Assembly (NCBI RefSeq): GCF_000568255.1 | Contig: NZ_KK037166.1 | Coordinates: forward strand, 2,424,546-2,477,060 | Length of the DNA: 52,515 bases | Origin: Kutzneria sp. 744 | GTDB lineage: Bacteria; Actinomycetota; Actinomycetes; Mycobacteriales; Pseudonocardiaceae | Direction of reading: 5' to 3' | Shown here: positions 12,601-23,651 of the stretch, piece after piece | How the letters are laid out: every line of letters begins with the position of its first letter | Numbering within the stretch: position 1 is the stretch's first letter | The notes under the pieces: model-generated | Database searches by the model: none | Seen by the model: the letters and a program-made list of their open reading frames with translations, nothing else | Told to the model about the DNA's origin: nothing | Program-made: the position numbers and the translations under genes

Positions 12601-15600
12601 CACCTCCACGGCGGTGTGATCCTGGACCAGGTGATGCACCCGCAACAAAACCAGCCACCTACCAGTGCCCGGTTCCGCCGCGATGTGAGCCCGCAGCAGC
12701 GGCGCCCGACCGAGGTCCATCGCCTGCCGGCCTACAGCCGACAACTGCTCGACCGGATCCACCCCAGGCTCAAGCGCCAATTCCTGCACAGGCAGTGGCG
12801 CGTCTCGCCACACAACCTGGACCGGCTCCGGCAACCCCTGCCACACCACCGCGGTCCGCAGAATGTCATGACGATCGACAACCCGCTGAACCGCGGCCAG
12901 GAAACCATCCAGGCGGGCACGGGAGTCGAAACCCAACACGCGCGGCAACACATACACATCGCCACCAGCGTCGCCAGTAGCCATCAAGTGGTGGAAGAAG
13001 ATGCCTTCCTGCAACGGCGCCAACAGATAAACATCAGCCAGATTGCCCGCCCCGCCCGGAACATGGGCGAGGATCGTGTCGATCTGCTCGCTGTCCAGCT
13101 CCACCAACGGCAGCATGTCCGGAGTGATCACCATGGCGTCAGCGGGAATCCCGTTGGGCGGCACCACAACCTGCGTGGACTGCTCCAGCCGGCCCGAAAG
13201 CCCCGCGACAGTCGGATGCTCGAACAACGACCGGATGCTCGCCTCAACCCCCAGCATCGCACGGATACGACTGATCACCCGCGTCGCCAGCAGTGAATGC
13301 CCACCCAGATCAAAGAAGTTGTCGTCCACCCCGACCCGAGGCACACCCAACACCTCGGCGAAAATCCCACACAGTACTTCCTCGTGGACCGTCGCCGGGC
13401 CCCGGTCGGACACCACCAGGCTGTAGTCGGGCGCAGGCAGAGCCTTGCGGTCGAGCTTTCCGTTCACCGTCAATGGGAACGCGTCCACCACCACGACCGC
13501 CGACGGCACCATGTACTCCGGCACCCGAGCCGCCAGATACGCCCGCACCACCGACGGCAAACCCTCCCCAGCCAAGTCATCACCCGACCGCGAAGCCGGC
13601 ACCATATAAGCAATAAGCCGCTTGTCCCCTGGCACATCCTCACGCACCACGGCCACCGCCTGCGCGACCTGCTCATGGCCGGCCAGGACCGCCTCGACCT
13701 CGCCCAGTTCGATGCGGAACCCGCGGACCTTCACCTGATCATCAGCGCGACCCTCGAACACCAACTCGCCCTGAGCCGTCCACCGCACCAAATCCCCAGT
13801 GCGATACATCCTTTCCCCAGCAAGGAAAGGACACGCAACAAACCGCTCACCAGTCAAACCCGGCCGACCCAAATACCCCCGAGCCAACTGAGCACCGGCC
13901 ACATACAACTCACCCACCACACCCGGCGCCACCGGACGCAAAGCCCCGTCCAACACGAACACCGACAGGCCCGGAAGACCCCGACCGATGACACTGTCGC
14001 CCCCGGCGGCCTCGGCCCGATCTGCGTCCAACGCGATGTAGCTGACATGCACCGTCGTCTCAGTGATGCCATACATGTTCACCAACACCGGAGCATCCTG
14101 GCGGTGACGGGCATACCACTGTTGCAGCGGCCGCATGTCCAAGGCCTCGCCACCGAACACCACAGACCGCAACGCCAACTTGTCACCCAGCTCAGGACTC
14201 TGCACATCAGCCTGCACCAACTGGGAGAACGCCGACGGAGTCTGACACAACACCGTCACCTGCTGATCGACCAACAGCTCCAAGAACTCCACCGGCGACC
14301 GCGTCGCCCCGAAGGGAACCACCACGAGACTCCCGCCATGCAGCAACGCCCCCCACAACTCCCACACCGAGAAGTCGAACGCGAACGAGTGGAACAACGT
14401 CCACACATCGCCCGCACCAAACTCGAACCGCGCCTCCGTGGCAGCGAACAATGCGACCACATTGCGATGCGGGACGACGACACCCTTCGGGCGACCGGTA
14501 GAACCAGAGGTATAGATGACATACGCCGGATGCCCCGGCAACACCGGAGCCACACGCTCCACATCGGACACATCCGTGTCGTCAACGCCACACTGGCCAT
14601 CGACCACCAACACCGGCATATCCGACCCGAACGTATCGTCCCGCCCGGCCAGCACGAGCACGGGACTCGCGTCCTGGAGCATGTACTCGACCCGCTCGGC
14701 CGGATAGTCCGGATCGATCGGCAGATAAGCGCCGCCGGCCTTCAGCACCGCCAGCAACGCCACCACCAACTCCACCGACCGCGGCAACATCACCCCCACC
14801 ACGCACTCCGGACCAACACCCCGCCCGATCAACACCCGCGCCAACCGATTCGCCCGAGCGTTCAACTCGCCGTAGCTGAGCTTCTCGCCTTCGAACACCA
14901 CCGCGGTCGCATCTGGGGCGCAGGCGACCTGGGCCTGAAACAGCTCCGGCAACGTCGTGACCGGGACATCGCGCGCAGTGTCGTTCCACTCGATCAGCAC
15001 CCGGTCACGCTCAGCGGCATTCAGCACCTGCACGTGACGCACCGGGGTGTCGGGGGCGGTTTCCAATAGCGCCACCATGTTCTCCAACGCAGTGCACACC
15101 ATCACACACACCGCAGCCGGATCAAGCGGCGCAACCACCTGCGCGGTAACACCAAACCCCACACCAGTGTCGTCAACCGCCACCATCAACGGATAATTCG
15201 TCCGCTCCTCAACATGCAGGACCTCAGCACCCTCGATCCCCACACTCACAGCCGGCTTCGAATCGATCCCCCACTCAAAACCCGGGCTGTGTCGATAGTT
15301 CAGCAACGAAGTGAACAACGGAGCCGGAGCCCGCACCCCACTAACCCGCTGCGCCAACGACAACGGCGCATGCTCATGCACCAACACCCCAGCCAACTGG
15401 GACTGCATCGCCCGAACCGCATCCACCACACCAACAGAACCAGTGGACACGCGTAGCGGCAGCGTGTTGATGAACATCCCCAACGCCCGCTCAGCATCGA
15501 CACCGGCATTCATACGCCCCAACAACACCGTGCCGAACACCACATCCTCACGCCCCGACGTCGCCGCCACCACCCGCGCCCACACCAAATGGAACAACGT

Positions 15601-18600
15601 CGCCGGACTAACCCCGACCCGCCGGGCCTGCTCCCGCACCCGAGCCGCCAACGCCGCGTCCACCGCTGTTGCGAACTCTGTGACCGTGGAAGCATCACCG
15701 CGCACGTCCAAGATCCCGAACGGCGCCGTCGGCTCATCCACATCACCCAGCAAGTCGGTGAAGAACCGCTCATGCTCGTCCCGCGACACACCAAAACGAG
15801 CCTGAGCAACAAAGTTCCGGAACGGCACCGGCGCCGGCAGCTGTGCGCCCTGTCCGGCCAGGAAGGCGTGTGCCTCGTTGATCATCACCTCGACCGCGGT
15901 GTGATCCTGGACCAAGTGACTTATCCGCATCAGAACCAGCCACCGGTCGGTGCCCGGTTCCGCGGCGATATGAGCCCTGAGCAACGGAGCCTGGTCGAGG
16001 TCCATCGCCTGCCGGCCCACAGCCCGCAACTGCTCGACCGGATCCACACCGGGCTCCAGGACCACCTCCTGCACCGGCAGCAAAGCGTGTCGCCACACAA
16101 CCTGGACCGGCTCCGGCAAACCCTGCCACACCACCGCGGTCCGCAGAATGTCATGACGATCGATGACCCGCTGAATCGCCGTCAGAAAGCCGTCCAACTT
16201 GCCACGAGACTCGAAACCCAACACCACCGGCAGCACATACACACCAGCATCGCCGGCGTTCATCAAGTGATGGAAGAAGATGCCTTCCTGCAACGGCGCC
16301 AACGGATAAACATCAGCCAGATTCGCCACCCCACCAGGAACACGAGCAAGCACCGTGTCGATCTGCCCAGCGTCCAACTCCACCAGGGACAGCATGTCCG
16401 GAGTGATCACCGTGGCGTCAGCGGGAATCCGGTTGGCCGGCACCTCCACCTGCGTGGAGTGCCCCAACCTGGTGGCCAGTCCCGTGACGGTAGGGTGCTC
16501 GAACAAAGTCCGGATACTGGCTTCGACGCCCAGCGCAGCCCGGATGCGGCCGATCACGCGCGTCGCCAGCAGCGAATGGCCGCCCAGATCAAAGAAGTTG
16601 TCCTCCACTCCGACCCGGGGCACGCCCAACACCTCGGCGAAAATCCCACACAAGACCTCTTCGTGGACCGTCGCCGGACCCCGATCGGACACCACCAAGC
16701 TGTAATCGGGTGCCGGCAGGGCCTTGCGATTCAGCTTTCCGTTCACCGTCAACGGAAACGCGTCCACCACCACAACCGCCGACGGCACCATGTACTCCGG
16801 CACCCGAGCCGCAAGATGCGCCCGGACCACAGCCGGCAGATCATCCCCCGCGACACCAGCCGGGACCACGTAGGCGATGAGCCGCTTGTCCCCCGAAACA
16901 TCCTCACGCACCACCGCAACCGCTTCAGCAACCTGGTCGTGGGCGGTCAGGACCGATTCGACCTCGCCCAGTTCGATGCGGTACCCGCGGATCTTCACCT
17001 GGTCGTCGACCCGGCCCTCGAACACCAGATCGCCCTCGGCGGTCCAGCGGACCAGGTCCCCAGTGCGATACATCCTTTGTCCGACAAGGAAAGGACAGGC
17101 AACGAACCGCTGGCCGGTCATAGCCGGACGCCCCAGATAGCCTCGCGCCAGCTGGGCGCCGGCCATGTAGAGCTCACCCACCACGCCCGGCGGCACCGGA
17201 CGCAAGGCCCCGTCCAACACGAACGCCTGCGTGTTCCACATCGGACGACCGATCGGGACCAGGCCGCTGGACGTCTCATGACCTTCATCGACCGGGTAGT
17301 CGGTGCAGCCCACCGTCACCTCGGTCGGCCCGTAATGGCTGACCACCCGGACACCGGGGTTCATCCGACGCCATTCCCGCAGTCGGGCATGGGTTATCGC
17401 TTCCCCGCCCACCATCATCTGCCCGGTGGGAAGGCAATTGCCGGGCAGGGTGTCCAGGAGCGGCAAGTGGCTCGGCGTCGCCTTCAGGAACGTCAACCGC
17501 TCGTGGCCGATCGTCGCGGAGAGATCCTCGTCCAGCGCGCCCACGTATACGGAGCCACCGCAGAGAAGAGCGCCGTAGAGGCCGGTCACACCCATGTCGA
17601 ACGATATGGACGCGTGGAGAACCGTGCTCCCGCTCAGGTCCGGATACGCTTCGCAGCACCGGACGACGTAGTTCACCAGCGAGCGGTGGCTGATGACGGC
17701 GCCCTTGGGACGGCCGGTGGAACCGGAGGTGTAGATGACATACGCCGGGTGCTCCGGCAACAACGGTGAGACACGCTGCGCATCAGACACATCCGCACCG
17801 TCCACACCGGACCGGCCGGACCGGCCGTCGATCACCAGCACCGGCACTTCCGACGCGAGCGAACGAACATCGTCCTCAACGGCCAGCACGAGCACGGGAC
17901 TCGCGTCCTGGAGCATGTACTCGATCCGCCCGGCCGGATCGGCCGGGTCGATCGGCAGGTAGGCGCCGCCGGCCTTCAGCACCGCCAGCAACGCCACCAC
18001 CAACTCCACCGACCGCGGCAACATCACCGCCACCAGGCGCTCCGGGCCGACACCCCGCCCGATCAACACCCGCGCCAACCGATTCGCCCGGGCGTTCAAC
18101 TCCCCATACGTCAGCTTTTCGCGCTGGAACACCACTGCGGTCGCGTCCGGCGTCCGTGCCGCCTGCGCCTCAAGCAACTCCGGCAGCGGCACGGCCGGAA
18201 CCTCACGCGCGGTGTCATTCCAGTCCACCACCACCCGCTGACGCTCACGCTCATCCAGCAGCTCGGCCTGGCCGACATAGTCGGTGGGTGAGGCGGTTGT
18301 CATCCACCTCAACAGATTCTGAAAGCCGCTGGCGATCACCGACACGGATTCCATGCTGTGGCGGTTTTCGTTGGCACGGAACAGAATCTGGACGCTGCCG
18401 TCTTCAGATCGGTCGTAGGCGAAGATCGATAAGTTGTTGACCGGCCCGTTGGCGAGATTGTGCGGAATGGTGACGCAGTCGCCGAACCGCAACCCGTACT
18501 GGAACGACATGATGTTGACAACGATGTCGAACAACGAGCCGCCGTCGACGAGCTTCATATCCTTGCGGATGTCCTCGTAGCGATACTGCTGATGGCGCAA

Positions 18601-19566
18601 CGCTTCGCGCACCAACCCGGGCACCTGTCGCACGAGCTCGCCGACAGACATCTCAGGTCGCACGGCGAGGCGAAGGGGAACGACGTTGACCATCATTCCC
18701 GGGATGCCGCGCTGTTGCGCGCCGACCCGGCCGAGCACCGGGAGCCCGAGCACGACATCCTGCGCCCCCGTGCTCCGGTGAACGCAGAGCGCGGCGGCGG
18801 CGATCATGAATCCGGACAGGCTCGTCTTCAGACGTCGAGCGGCCGCTCGCATGTCGGCAGAACCATCGGGATCGATGTCTTCCTGATGCTGAATGACACT
18901 GTGAGACGAGCGGGTCTGCCCCCGGTCGCTCAGGCCACCCGATTCAGGGAGATCACGCAGGACATCATGCCAGAACTCTCGATCGAGCTCGAACTTGTCC
19001 GAATTCCGGTACGAGGTGTCGGCATCGATCAGCACCGAGATCGGATCCAGAGCCGGCCCCGAGGGAGGCTTGCCCTCCACCATGTCGGAATACACCTGGG
19101 CCATGCGGGTGGCGACGATGGGCGCGGTGAGGCCGTCAACCGCGATGTGGTGGCAGCGTTGGAACCAGAAGAACCGCTCCGGCCCCACCCGCAGAAGGGC
19201 GAACGTGAACAGCGGCCAACTTCTGAGGTCGACCGGCCGCCGCATGTCGGCCCACATCCACTCCTCGGCCACCCGCTGCGGGTCGTCCTCGGCGGTGAAG
19301 TCCTCGTAGCGGCAGTGCCATTCGCCCGACTTGTCCACATACTGCCGCAGTTCATCGCCATCCCCGGTAAATCGGAGATAGAGCGCCTCGACCTCGTCGA
19401 CGGTGTACCGAAGGGCGGTTTCGAAGATATCGAGATCCACCGTGCCGCGAATCTCAAGGTATTCGCCGATATTGTGGCTCGAAACACCGTGACGGAGCTG
19501 CTCCGCATACCAAATACCAAGCTGGCCAGCCATCAATTCGCGATGTTCAGCATGAGAATTCGACAT
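6493..19566 (-). CDS. Giant NRPS, four modules: C-A-T-(E/C)-A-T-(E/C)-A-T-C-A-T
   Basis: A 4357-residue peptide synthetase. Approximate order: starter-type C 10-440 (HHIAVDG near 140), A1 460-960, T1 near 994; C2 1060-1520; A2 1540-2040, T2 near 2087; C3 2150-2610; A3 2635-3140, T3 near 3190; C4 3245-3690 (LCL-type, HHIAGDG); A4 3720-4230, T4 near 4265. C2 and C3 begin with a TPDML...[15 protein letters not shown] block and carry [S/H]HLVQDH instead of HHxxxDG, as in dual epimerisation/condensation domains, so residues 1 and 2 may become D-amino acids (inference). Pocket residues by eye: A1 D-M-T-K-M-G-H-V-G (Asp-like); A2 D-F-W-C-V-G-M-V-H (Thr-like); A3 D-F-W-C-V-G-I-I-R (unassigned); A4 D-F-W-C-V-G-H-V-G (mosaic). 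Homologous sequence stops near residue 4306; the last ~50 residues are out-of-frame C-domain DNA. There is no thioesterase. Confidence 0.95.
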   Translation of the reverse strand: MSNSHAEHRELMAGQLGIWYAEQLRHGVSSHNIGEYLEIRGTVDLDIFETALRYTVDEVEALYLRFTGDGDELRQYVDKSGEWHCRYEDFTAEDDPQRVAEEWMWADMRRPVDLRSWPLFTFALLRVGPERFFWFQRCHHIAVDGLTAPIVATRMAQVYSDMVEGKPPSGPALDPISVLIDADTSYRNSDKFELDREFWHDVLRDLPESGGLSDRGQTRSSHSVIQHQEDIDPDGSADMRAAARRLKTSLSGFMIAAAALCVHRSTGAQDVVLGLPVLGRVGAQQRGIPGMMVNVVPLRLAVRPEMSVGELVRQVPGLVREALRHQQYRYEDIRKDMKLVDGGSLFDIVVNIMSFQYGLRFGDCVTIPHNLANGPVNNLSIFAYDRSEDGSVQILFRANENRHSMESVSVIASGFQNLLRWMTTASPTDYVGQAELLDERERQRVVVDWNDTAREVPAVPLPELLEAQAARTPDATAVVFQREKLTYGELNARANRLARVLIGRGVGPERLVAVMLPRSVELVVALLAVLKAGGAYLPIDPADPAGRIEYMLQDASPVLVLAVEDDVRSLASEVPVLVIDGRSGRSGVDGADVSDAQRVSPLLPEHPAYVIYTSGSTGRPKGAVISHRSLVNYVVRCCEAYPDLSGSTVLHASISFDMGVTGLYGALLCGGSVYVGALDEDLSATIGHERLTFLKATPSHLPLLDTLPGNCLPTGQMMVGGEAITHARLREWRRMNPGVRVVSHYGPTEVTVGCTDYPVDEGHETSSGLVPIGRPMWNTQAFVLDGALRPVPPGVVGELYMAGAQLARGYLGRPAMTGQRFVACPFLVGQRMYRTGDLVRWTAEGDLVFEGRVDDQVKIRGYRIELGEVESVLTAHDQVAEAVAVVREDVSGDKRLIAYVVPAGVAGDDLPAVVRAHLAARVPEYMVPSAVVVVDAFPLTVNGKLNRKALPAPDYSLVVSDRGPATVHEEVLCGIFAEVLGVPRVGVEDNFFDLGGHSLLATRVIGRIRAALGVEASIRTLFEHPTVTGLATRLGHSTQVEVPANRIPADATVITPDMLSLVELDAGQIDTVLARVPGGVANLADVYPLAPLQEGIFFHHLMNAGDAGVYVLPVVLGFESRGKLDGFLTAIQRVIDRHDILRTAVVWQGLPEPVQVVWRHALLPVQEVVLEPGVDPVEQLRAVGRQAMDLDQAPLLRAHIAAEPGTDRWLVLMRISHLVQDHTAVEVMINEAHAFLAGQGAQLPAPVPFRNFVAQARFGVSRDEHERFFTDLLGDVDEPTAPFGILDVRGDASTVTEFATAVDAALAARVREQARRVGVSPATLFHLVWARVVAATSGREDVVFGTVLLGRMNAGVDAERALGMFINTLPLRVSTGSVGVVDAVRAMQSQLAGVLVHEHAPLSLAQRVSGVRAPAPLFTSLLNYRHSPGFEWGIDSKPAVSVGIEGAEVLHVEERTNYPLMVAVDDTGVGFGVTAQVVAPLDPAAVCVMVCTALENMVALLETAPDTPVRHVQVLNAAERDRVLIEWNDTARDVPVTTLPELFQAQVACAPDATAVVFEGEKLSYGELNARANRLARVLIGRGVGPECVVGVMLPRSVELVVALLAVLKAGGAYLPIDPDYPAERVEYMLQDASPVLVLAGRDDTFGSDMPVLVVDGQCGVDDTDVSDVERVAPVLPGHPAYVIYTSGSTGRPKGVVVPHRNVVALFAATEARFEFGAGDVWTLFHSFAFDFSVWELWGALLHGGSLVVVPFGATRSPVEFLELLVDQQVTVLCQTPSAFSQLVQADVQSPELGDKLALRSVVFGGEALDMRPLQQWYARHRQDAPVLVNMYGITETTVHVSYIALDADRAEAAGGDSVIGRGLPGLSVFVLDGALRPVAPGVVGELYVAGAQLARGYLGRPGLTGERFVACPFLAGERMYRTGDLVRWTAQGELVFEGRADDQVKVRGFRIELGEVEAVLAGHEQVAQAVAVVREDVPGDKRLIAYMVPASRSGDDLAGEGLPSVVRAYLAARVPEYMVPSAVVVVDAFPLTVNGKLDRKALPAPDYSLVVSDRGPATVHEEVLCGIFAEVLGVPRVGVDDNFFDLGGHSLLATRVISRIRAMLGVEASIRSLFEHPTVAGLSGRLEQSTQVVVPPNGIPADAMVITPDMLPLVELDSEQIDTILAHVPGGAGNLADVYLLAPLQEGIFFHHLMATGDAGGDVYVLPRVLGFDSRARLDGFLAAVQRVVDRHDILRTAVVWQGLPEPVQVVWRDAPLPVQELALEPGVDPVEQLSAVGRQAMDLGRAPLLRAHIAAEPGTGRWLVLLRVHHLVQDHTAVEVMIEEAQAFLAGRGDLLPVPVPFRNLVAQARLGVSRAEHERYFTELLGDVDEPTAPFGILDVRGDASTVTEARVVVDAELADRVREQARRVGVSPATLFHLVWARVVAATSGRDDVVFGTVLLGRMNAGADADRALGMFINTLPMRVSTGAVSVSDAVRAMQSQLAAVLMHEHAPLSLAQRVSGVRAPAPVFTSLLNYRHSPGFELGTDSKPAVNVEFEGAEVLHVQERTNYPLMVAIDDTGVGFGVTAQVVAPVDPRAVCVMVCTALENMVALLDTASDTPVHLVDVVGSAERERVLVGWNDTAREVPAVTLPELFEAQVARTPDATAVVFEGEELSYGELNARANQLARVLIRWGVGPERLVGVMLPRSVELVVALLAVLKAGGAYLPIDPDYPAERVEYMLQDASPVLVLTGRDGAHSLGSDVPVLAIDVQGQSGVDSSDVSDVDRVAPLLRGHPAYVIYTSGSTGRPKGVTVQHHGAVNTLAAMARRFSFDTADVWTWFHSFAFDFSVWEFWGALLHGGSLVVVPFAATRSPIEFLELLVDRRVTVLCQTPSAFSQLAQADAQNPELGDKLALRVVVLGGEALDVQPLRQWYARHRGHTPALLNIYGPTETNIRCTDHLIDAEDDTAAPPPIGSPVWNTQLFVLDGALRPVPPGVVGELYVAGAQLTRGYLGRPGLTGQRFVACPFLAGQRMYRTGDLVRWTARGELVFEGRIDDQVKIRGFRIELGEVETVLATHSQVGQAVAVVREDVPGDKRLIAYVVPASQAGSDSGETANGVGDDLPAVVRAYLAARVPEYMVPSAIVVLDEFPLTVNGKLDRRALPAPDYSLAMSDRGPATVHEEVLCGIFAEVLGVPRVGVDDNFFDLGGHSLLATRMVSRIRAVMGVETSIRSLFEHPTVAGLSSQLIGAGVGRPVLVAGVRPVVVPVSFAQRRLWFLEQLDGLAGVYNIPAVLRLTGVLDYEALQLALRDVVGRHESLRTVFPAIDGQPSQHILPIEQVVVDLPVVAATEAELPALIAGCAGAGFDLSCEIPLRVTVFAVGQDEHVLVLVLHHIAGDGWSMAPLARGISTAYAARVSGRAPEWVPLPVQYADYTVWQRELLGGEDDPTSVVSDQISYWRRALAGAPEELALPVDRPRPVVTSHRGGNVEIRIPAGMHERLVETTRTHGVTPFMVLQAGVAVLLSRLGAGVDIPIGSPIAGRTDEALDELVGFFVNTLVLRTDLSGDPSFSEVLDRVRESGLGAFAHQDVPFERLVEELSPARSMARHPLFQVMLTVNNTATPVLDLPGLAVARQSVGQLPAKFDLDFSLVEAFTDGRPAGVGGVLTYATDLFDLGTARLLVERFVRVLDMVTAAPDTLVHNVEVMDLVERERVVVEWNDTAREVPVATLPELFEAQAAQTPNATAVVFEGEKLTYSELNARANQLAWVLVGRGVGPERLVAVMLPRSVELVVAFLAVVKAGGAYLPIDPDYPAERVEYMLDDASPMLVLAGPDGAHTLGSDVPVLVIDGRGNQSSVDSSDVSDAERIDWLSPEHPAYVIYTSGSTGRPKGVTIPHLGAVNSVAAMARRFPFDTEDVWTWFHSSSFDFSVWELWGALLHGGSLVVVPFTATRSPAEFLELLVDQQVTVLCQTPSAFSQLAQADAQNPELGDKLALRSVVLGGEALDMQPLQQWYARHPQDVLVLANHYGPTEASVGCTDYLVDPDHETPGGPVPIGSPVWNTQVFVLDGGLRPVAPGVVGELYVAGAQLARGYLGRPGLTGERFVACPFLVGQRMYRTGDLVRWTAQGELVFEGRADDQVKVRGFRIELGEVEAVLAGHEQVAQAVAVVREDVPGDKRLIAYMVPASRSGDDLAGEGLPSVVRAYLAARVPEYMVPSAVVVLDAFPLTVNGKLDRKALPAPDYSLVVSGRGPATVQEEVLCGIFAEVLGVPRVGVDDNFFDLGGHSLLATRVISRIRAALGVEASIRSLFEHPTVAGLATRLGHWCWSAGVGGGCASGGGAGVVCAAAVVVLGAVGWFGRCVQHSGGVAYDRCP
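6641..6670 (-). other. Mosaic junction and frame break between two NRPS ORFs
   Basis: The 25 bases at 6645-6669 are identical to 16458-16482, the end of the module 1 T domain. The DNA to the left (about 6600-6645) matches instead the T-to-C linker of the other LCL modules (compare about 361-400 and 9840-9875). At the join, GGGGCACT of the module-1 type runs into CTGGTGTTGG of the other linker, sharing only CT, and the reading frame moves. The break therefore coincides with a recombination join and is not a random indel inside a conserved domain. A misassembly between repeated modules is the alternative explanation. Confidence 0.7.
6963..7172 (-). repeat. Identical segment shared by A4 and A2 of the giant NRPS, copy 1
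   Basis: About 210 bases at the C-terminal part of A4 read identically to 13497-13706 in A2 (offset 6534), including silent positions. The similarity continues less strictly to about 7380. Identity at silent sites implies recent conversion within the gene. Confidence 0.85.
13497..13706 (-). repeat. Identical segment shared by A4 and A2 of the giant NRPS, copy 2
   Basis: Partner of 6963-7172. It covers the A8-A10 subdomain just before T2, which is not the specificity pocket. Confidence 0.85.
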
Positions 19567-19753
19567 GTCTCCGCACCCCGCTCGCCCGATTCGTCTCGTT
19601 TACACCGCGGAATCCCGAAACCACGAGCATTCATTGCCCGGGTCAGCAGAACCCGGCTGAGCCGATGGTCACGGCCGCGCACAGATCGACCACGCCCGAA
19701 CCAAGGACGAGTCCCGGGATCCGGCGCGCGCCGACCGTCACATCAAGAGCCGT

Positions 19754-19990
19754 CTACGATGCCGTACCGGATTCGGATGTGGCCGTTTCCATCGCCACGA
19801 TGAGACTCTTGGGGCGCATGTCGGTCCAGGAGGTCTCGATGAAGTCCAGGCATTCCTGACGCCCCGCCTCGCCGAAAACGATTTCCCAGCCGGCGGGCAC
19901 GTCGACAAATTTCGGCCACAACGAGTGTTGACCTTCGTCATTCACGAGGACCAGGTAGCTGGCGTCCGGGTCTTCGAACGGGTTCGTCAT
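19754..19990 (-). CDS. MbtH-like protein
   Basis: A 78-residue protein of the MbtH family, small partners that bind NRPS adenylation domains and help their folding and activity. It shows the family core near residues 17-35: [10 protein letters not shown] followed by VPAGW, with the conserved Trp residues, then a later [11 protein letters not shown] block. The length is usual for the family with a short extra C-terminal tail. The ATG at 19990 is preceded by GGGAGGGA at good spacing, so the start is firm. It is the first gene of the NRPS operon in the reading direction, with 187 bases before the giant synthetase. This supports the synthetases being MbtH-dependent and the promoter lying to the right, in 19991-20130. 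Confidence 0.95.
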   Translation of the reverse strand: MTNPFEDPDASYLVLVNDEGQHSLWPKFVDVPAGWEIVFGEAGRQECLDFIETSWTDMRPKSLIVAMETATSESGTAS

Positions 19991-20117
19991 GACAGATCCC
20001 TCCCTTAAAGCACGTCACCAGGACGTGAGGTTTCCACACAAGGCCGCGGGCCGAGTCGACAAGCGCGCGAATAATTCGCACGCCAGGGCACCGCAACTCA
20101 AAGCCACAGGCTCAGAG

Positions 20118-20129
20118 TCGAATATTCGA
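20118..20129. promoter_or_regulatory. Perfect 12-bp palindrome upstream of mbtH
   Basis: TCGAATATTCGA is a perfect palindrome in otherwise GC-rich DNA, 128 bases upstream of the mbtH start. It could be an operator for the NRPS operon, but no known consensus is matched and no regulator gene is adjacent. Confidence 0.3.
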
Positions 20130-20532
20130 TCGCGGGACCCGAGGGGCTCGTGTCACATCGGACGCGAGCGCGGACATGGGTGTTCGCCGGTGTCGGCACG
20201 GGATGCGCAGGGCCAGGCCACGGACCACGTGGCCGGCTACGCCGGAACTTCGGCGCGCGTTACTACCCGACATGGCGAAGACTCCCCCCTGCTCCCCTGC
20301 CACAACGATCATCGCGGCAGAGGATCGTGCCCAACGTGCATCGCCCTCGGGCGCGAGTCTACCGACCCTTGAGGGGACTCGCACCCGGTTGGCGTATCAG
20401 GCACGGTCGGCCTCGACCATCGGACATAACCAACAAACGAGCCATACACGGTTTGGCCGAACGGGAGCACCCGAACGCACGCCCAGGGACCTGGATGCCG
20501 TGATCGCACCGTGGGACCGGCCGGATTTCCCG

Positions 20533-20568
20533 GCCGGTTCGGGTCGAAACAGTCGAAACCCGAACCGG
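20533..20568 (-). terminator. Hairpin downstream of rel
   Basis: An 11-bp stem (CCGGTTCGGGT at 20534-20544 with its complement at 20558-20568) closes a 13-base loop. A second hairpin with GGCCGG arms around ATTT overlaps its left side (about 20516-20538). There is no U-run, as is usual for high-GC actinobacteria. It lies 24 bases after the rel stop codon. Confidence 0.6.
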
Positions 20569-20591
20569 CGCGGGCCGGCGTGCGAGGACGC

Positions 20592-22898
20592 TCAGGAAGC
20601 GGAGGTCACGCGGTAGACGTCGTAGACGCCCTCCACGCTGCGGACCACCTTGAGCACGTGGCCGAGGTGCTTGGGGTCGCCCATCTCGAACGAGAAGCGG
20701 CTGACCGCCACCCGGTCCTTGGACGTGGTCACCGAGGCCGACAGGATGTTGACCTTCTCGTCGGCCAGCACCTTGGTGATGTCGGACAGCAGGCGGTGCC
20801 GGTCCAGCGCCTCGACCTGGATGGCCACCAGGAACAGCGAGGACGAGTTGGGCGCCCACTCCACGTCGACCAGCCGCTCCGGCGAGTCGAGCAGCTCGCT
20901 GGCGTTGGTGCAGTCGGTGCGGTGCACGGACACGCCGCCGCCGCGGGTGACGAAGCCCAGGATGTCGTCGCCGGGCACCGGGGTGCAGCAGCGGGCCAGC
21001 TTCACCCACACGTCGCTGGCGTCCTTGACGACCACGCCCGGGTCGCCGGGCGCGCGCCGCCGGACGGCCGTGGACGGCGTGGACCGCTCGGCCAGCTCCT
21101 CCTCGGCGTGGTCGACGCCGCCGAGCAGCGCCACCAGCCGCTGCACGAGGTGCCGGCCGGAGACCTGCCCCTCGCCGACGGCCCGGTACAGGGCGCTGAC
21201 GTCGGCCAGCCGCAGCTCACGGGCCACCGCGCCCATCGAGTCGGCGGTGACCAGCCGCTGGATCGGCAGCCCGACCCGGCGCACCTCCTTGGCGATCGTC
21301 TCCTTGCCGTTCTCGATCGCCTCTTCGCGGCGCTCCTTGGCGAACCACTGCTTGATCTTGGCCCGGGCCCGCGGCGACGCGGCGAAGGCCAGCCAGTCCC
21401 GGCTGGGACCGGCGCCCTCGGCCTTCGAGGTGAAGATCTCGACGACCTCGCCGTTCTCCAGCTTGCGCTCCAGCGCCACCAGCCGGCCGTTCACCCGCGC
21501 GCCGATGCAGCGGTTGCCGACCTCGGTGTGCACGGCGTAGGCGAAGTCGACCGGGGTGGAGCCGGCCGGCAGCGTCTCCACGTCGCCCTTGGGCGTGAAC
21601 ACGAAGATCTCGCGGGCGGCCAGGTCGTAGCGCAGCGCCTCCAGGAACTCGCCGGGGTCGGCGGCCTCCCGCTGCCAGTCCAGCAGCTGCCGCATCCAGG
21701 CCATCTCGTCGACCTCGACGCCGCGGCCGTTGTGCGTGCCCTTGGTCTCCTTGTACCGCCAGTGCGCGGCGATGCCGTACTCGGCGGTGCGATGCATGTC
21801 GTGGGTGCGGATCTGCACCTCGAGCGGCTTGCCGTCCGGCCCGATCACGGTGGTGTGCAGCGACTGGTAGACGCCGAACCGGGGCTGGGCGATGTAGTCC
21901 TTGAACCGGCCGGGCATGGGCTGCCACAGCGCGTGCACCACGCCCATGGCGGCGTAGCAGTCGCGCACGTCGTCCACCATGATGCGGACGCCGACCAGGT
22001 CGTGGATGTCGTCGAAGTCGCGGCCCCGGACGATCATCTTCTGGTTGATCGAGTAGTAGTGCTTGGGCCGGCCCTCGACCTTGGCGCCGATGCGCGAGGA
22101 CTCCAGCTGGCTGTTCAGCTCGTCGACGACCTTGCGCAGGTAGGTGTCGCGGGACGGCGCGCGGTTGGCCACCAGGCGCACGATCTCGTCGTACTTCTTG
22201 GGCTGCAGGATGGCGAAGGCCAGGTCCTCCAGCTCCCACTTGACGGTGGCCATGCCCAGCCGGTGGGCCAGCGGGGCCAGCACCTCCAGCGTCTCGCGGG
22301 CCTTGCGGGCCTGCTTCTCCGGCGGCAGGAAGCGCATGGTGCGCATGTTGTGCAGCCGGTCGGCCAGCTTGATGACCAGCACGCGGGGGTCGCGGGCCAT
22401 GGCGATGACCATCTTGCGGATGGTCTCGGCCTCGGCCGCCGCGCCCAGCTTCACCTTGTCCAGCTTGGTGACGCCGTCGACCAGGTGGGCCACCTCGTCG
22501 CCGAAGTCCTCGCTGAGCAGCTCCAGCGAGTAGTCGGTGTCCTCCACGGTGTCGTGCAGCAGGGCGGCGACCAGCGTGGTGGTGTCCATGCCCAGCTCGG
22601 CCAGGATGGTGGCGACCGCGAGCGGGTGGGTGATGTACGGGTCGCCGGATTTGCGCCGCTGACTGCGGTGCTTCTCCTCGGCGACGTCGTAGGCGAACTG
22701 CAACAGGCCCAGGTCGGCCTTGGGGTGTAGTTCGCGGTGCACCGCGGCCAACGGCTCCAGCACCTGCTTGACCGGTGCGGCGCGCTGGGCGGTGATGCGG
22801 CGGGCCAGGCGCGCGCGTACCCTACGCGTCGCCGAGGGTGGCCGAGCGGCCACCGGCTGTGGCGATGCCCCGGGTTCGACGTCTTGGCTCAACCACAC
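20592..22898 (-). CDS. rel: Bifunctional (p)ppGpp synthetase/hydrolase
   Basis: A 768-residue RelA/SpoT homologue that makes and degrades the stringent-response alarmone (p)ppGpp. In order: an HD hydrolase domain with HDTVEDT near residue 120, a synthetase domain with [12 protein letters not shown] and the YQSLHTTV segment, a TGS domain ([22 protein letters not shown]), a helical region, and a C-terminal ACT domain with HRTDC. The intact HD motif argues for the bifunctional actinobacterial type. The start GTG at 22898 gives an N-terminal extension of about 45 residues before the HD domain; the ribosome site there is weak, so a start slightly further in is possible. It is preceded by apt and the sec genes on the same strand. 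Confidence 0.97.
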   Translation of the reverse strand: MWLSQDVEPGASPQPVAARPPSATRRVRARLARRITAQRAAPVKQVLEPLAAVHRELHPKADLGLLQFAYDVAEEKHRSQRRKSGDPYITHPLAVATILAELGMDTTTLVAALLHDTVEDTDYSLELLSEDFGDEVAHLVDGVTKLDKVKLGAAAEAETIRKMVIAMARDPRVLVIKLADRLHNMRTMRFLPPEKQARKARETLEVLAPLAHRLGMATVKWELEDLAFAILQPKKYDEIVRLVANRAPSRDTYLRKVVDELNSQLESSRIGAKVEGRPKHYYSINQKMIVRGRDFDDIHDLVGVRIMVDDVRDCYAAMGVVHALWQPMPGRFKDYIAQPRFGVYQSLHTTVIGPDGKPLEVQIRTHDMHRTAEYGIAAHWRYKETKGTHNGRGVEVDEMAWMRQLLDWQREAADPGEFLEALRYDLAAREIFVFTPKGDVETLPAGSTPVDFAYAVHTEVGNRCIGARVNGRLVALERKLENGEVVEIFTSKAEGAGPSRDWLAFAASPRARAKIKQWFAKERREEAIENGKETIAKEVRRVGLPIQRLVTADSMGAVARELRLADVSALYRAVGEGQVSGRHLVQRLVALLGGVDHAEEELAERSTPSTAVRRRAPGDPGVVVKDASDVWVKLARCCTPVPGDDILGFVTRGGGVSVHRTDCTNASELLDSPERLVDVEWAPNSSSLFLVAIQVEALDRHRLLSDITKVLADEKVNILSASVTTSKDRVAVSRFSFEMGDPKHLGHVLKVVRSVEGVYDVYRVTSAS

Positions 22899-23055
22899 TC
22901 CCGGTGCTATCGGGGTAGCAAAGTTTCTGCACCGAGGATAGCTCTGTATCGAGCCGGAAACGTCCCGGTCGCGACAAGCGTGCCGCTCGACACGACGAAC
23001 GCGGTCCGAATATCGGCTCCGCTAGTCACCCCTGTTCACCGGACCACCCCCAAAG
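22899..23055. other. Intergenic region upstream of rel
   Basis: About 157 bases between a hairpin repeat and the rel start. No ORF of substance. It should contain the rel promoter, but no clear -10/-35 pair could be picked out. Confidence 0.5.
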
Positions 23056-23120
23056 CCGCGAGTCCCGCTCTCGGGCAGCCATGTGTTGAGTTCATGACTG
23101 CCCGAGAGCGGGACTCACGG
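23056..23120. repeat. Hairpin repeat family 1, copy 1
   Basis: A 22-base arm at 23056-23077 pairs with 23099-23120 (one mismatch) around a 21-base loop. The arms contain GAGTCCCGCTCTCGGGCA and its complement. It abuts the stop codon of apt (23126-23124). The arms match the copies at 36027-36091 and 49404-49464; the loop differs from copy 2 at two positions. Confidence 0.9.
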
Positions 23121-23123
23121 TGT

Positions 23124-23651
23124 CTAGTGGGTGAGCAGGGCCGTGACGTCGATGTCCGGCACGCGGGAGCGGCCCTTGAGGGCGGCCAGCTCCAGGATCA
23201 CCGAGACGCCCGCGACGGTGCCGCCGGCGTGTTCGACCAGTTCACGGGTGGCGGCGATGGTGCCGCCGGTGGCCAGGACGTCGTCCACGACGACCACGCG
23301 CTGGCCCTCGCGGATGGTGTCCTCGGGCAGCTCCAGCGTGGCCGTGCCGTACTCCAGGGCGTAGCTGACCCGGTGCCGCACCGCCGGCAGCTTGCCCGGC
23401 TTGCGCACGCACACCAGGCCGAGGCCGGTGGCGTAGGCGATGGCGGCCCCGAGAATGAACCCGCGGGCCTCGATGGCCACGACGGCGTCGGCGCCCGCCG
23501 GGAACCCGGCGGCCATGGCGTCCACCAGGACGCGGAAGGCCGCCGGGTCGGCGAGCACCGGGCTGATGTCCCGGAACAGCACGCCGGGCTCGGGGAAGTC
23601 GGGGACCTCCCGGATGAGCCCGAGCGCGCCGTCGAGAGTGGTGCCGGTCAG
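23124..23651 (-). CDS. apt: Adenine phosphoribosyltransferase
   Basis: A purine salvage enzyme converting adenine and PRPP to AMP. The phosphoribosyl-binding motif VVVVDDVLATGGT is near residue 127, and the family segments PDFPEPGVLFRDI and AIEARGF are present. No ATG or GTG lies upstream of the GTG inside PGVLFRD (23582), and starting there would remove the conserved PDFPEP segment. The likely start is CTG at 23651, overlapping the secF stop as CTGA, with GGAAGAGG just upstream. This gives about 175 residues, the normal length. It follows secF directly and ends at a hairpin repeat. Confidence 0.9.
   Translation of the reverse strand: MTGTTLDGALGLIREVPDFPEPGVLFRDISPVLADPAAFRVLVDAMAAGFPAGADAVVAIEARGFILGAAIAYATGLGLVCVRKPGKLPAVRHRVSYALEYGTATLELPEDTIREGQRVVVVDDVLATGGTIAATRELVEHAGGTVAGVSVILELAALKGRSRVPDIDVTALLTH

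Larger units (their letters stand above)
19991..20591. other. 601-base intergenic region between mbtH and rel
   Basis: No convincing gene. Short ORFs on both strands have no recognisable protein features. The left part must hold the promoter of the NRPS operon (minus strand). A 12-bp perfect palindrome lies at 20118-20129. The right end contains the hairpins that follow rel. Base composition is slightly less GC-rich close to mbtH. Confidence 0.6.

Noticed and set aside
1-19566. CRISPR-like or tandem repeats in the synthetase region
   Set aside because: The repeats are spaced about 3.1-3.3 kb or 6.5 kb apart and follow NRPS module borders; they are homologous modules, not an array.
19989-20509. 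Small ORFs between mbtH and rel
   Set aside because: No ribosome sites of quality, no recognisable motifs and irregular codon use; they were not annotated as genes.
20511-22730. A 739-codon plus-strand ORF opposite rel
   Set aside because: It is a shadow of rel; the sequence is low-complexity (Val, Gly, Arg, His, Asp) and has no ribosome site.
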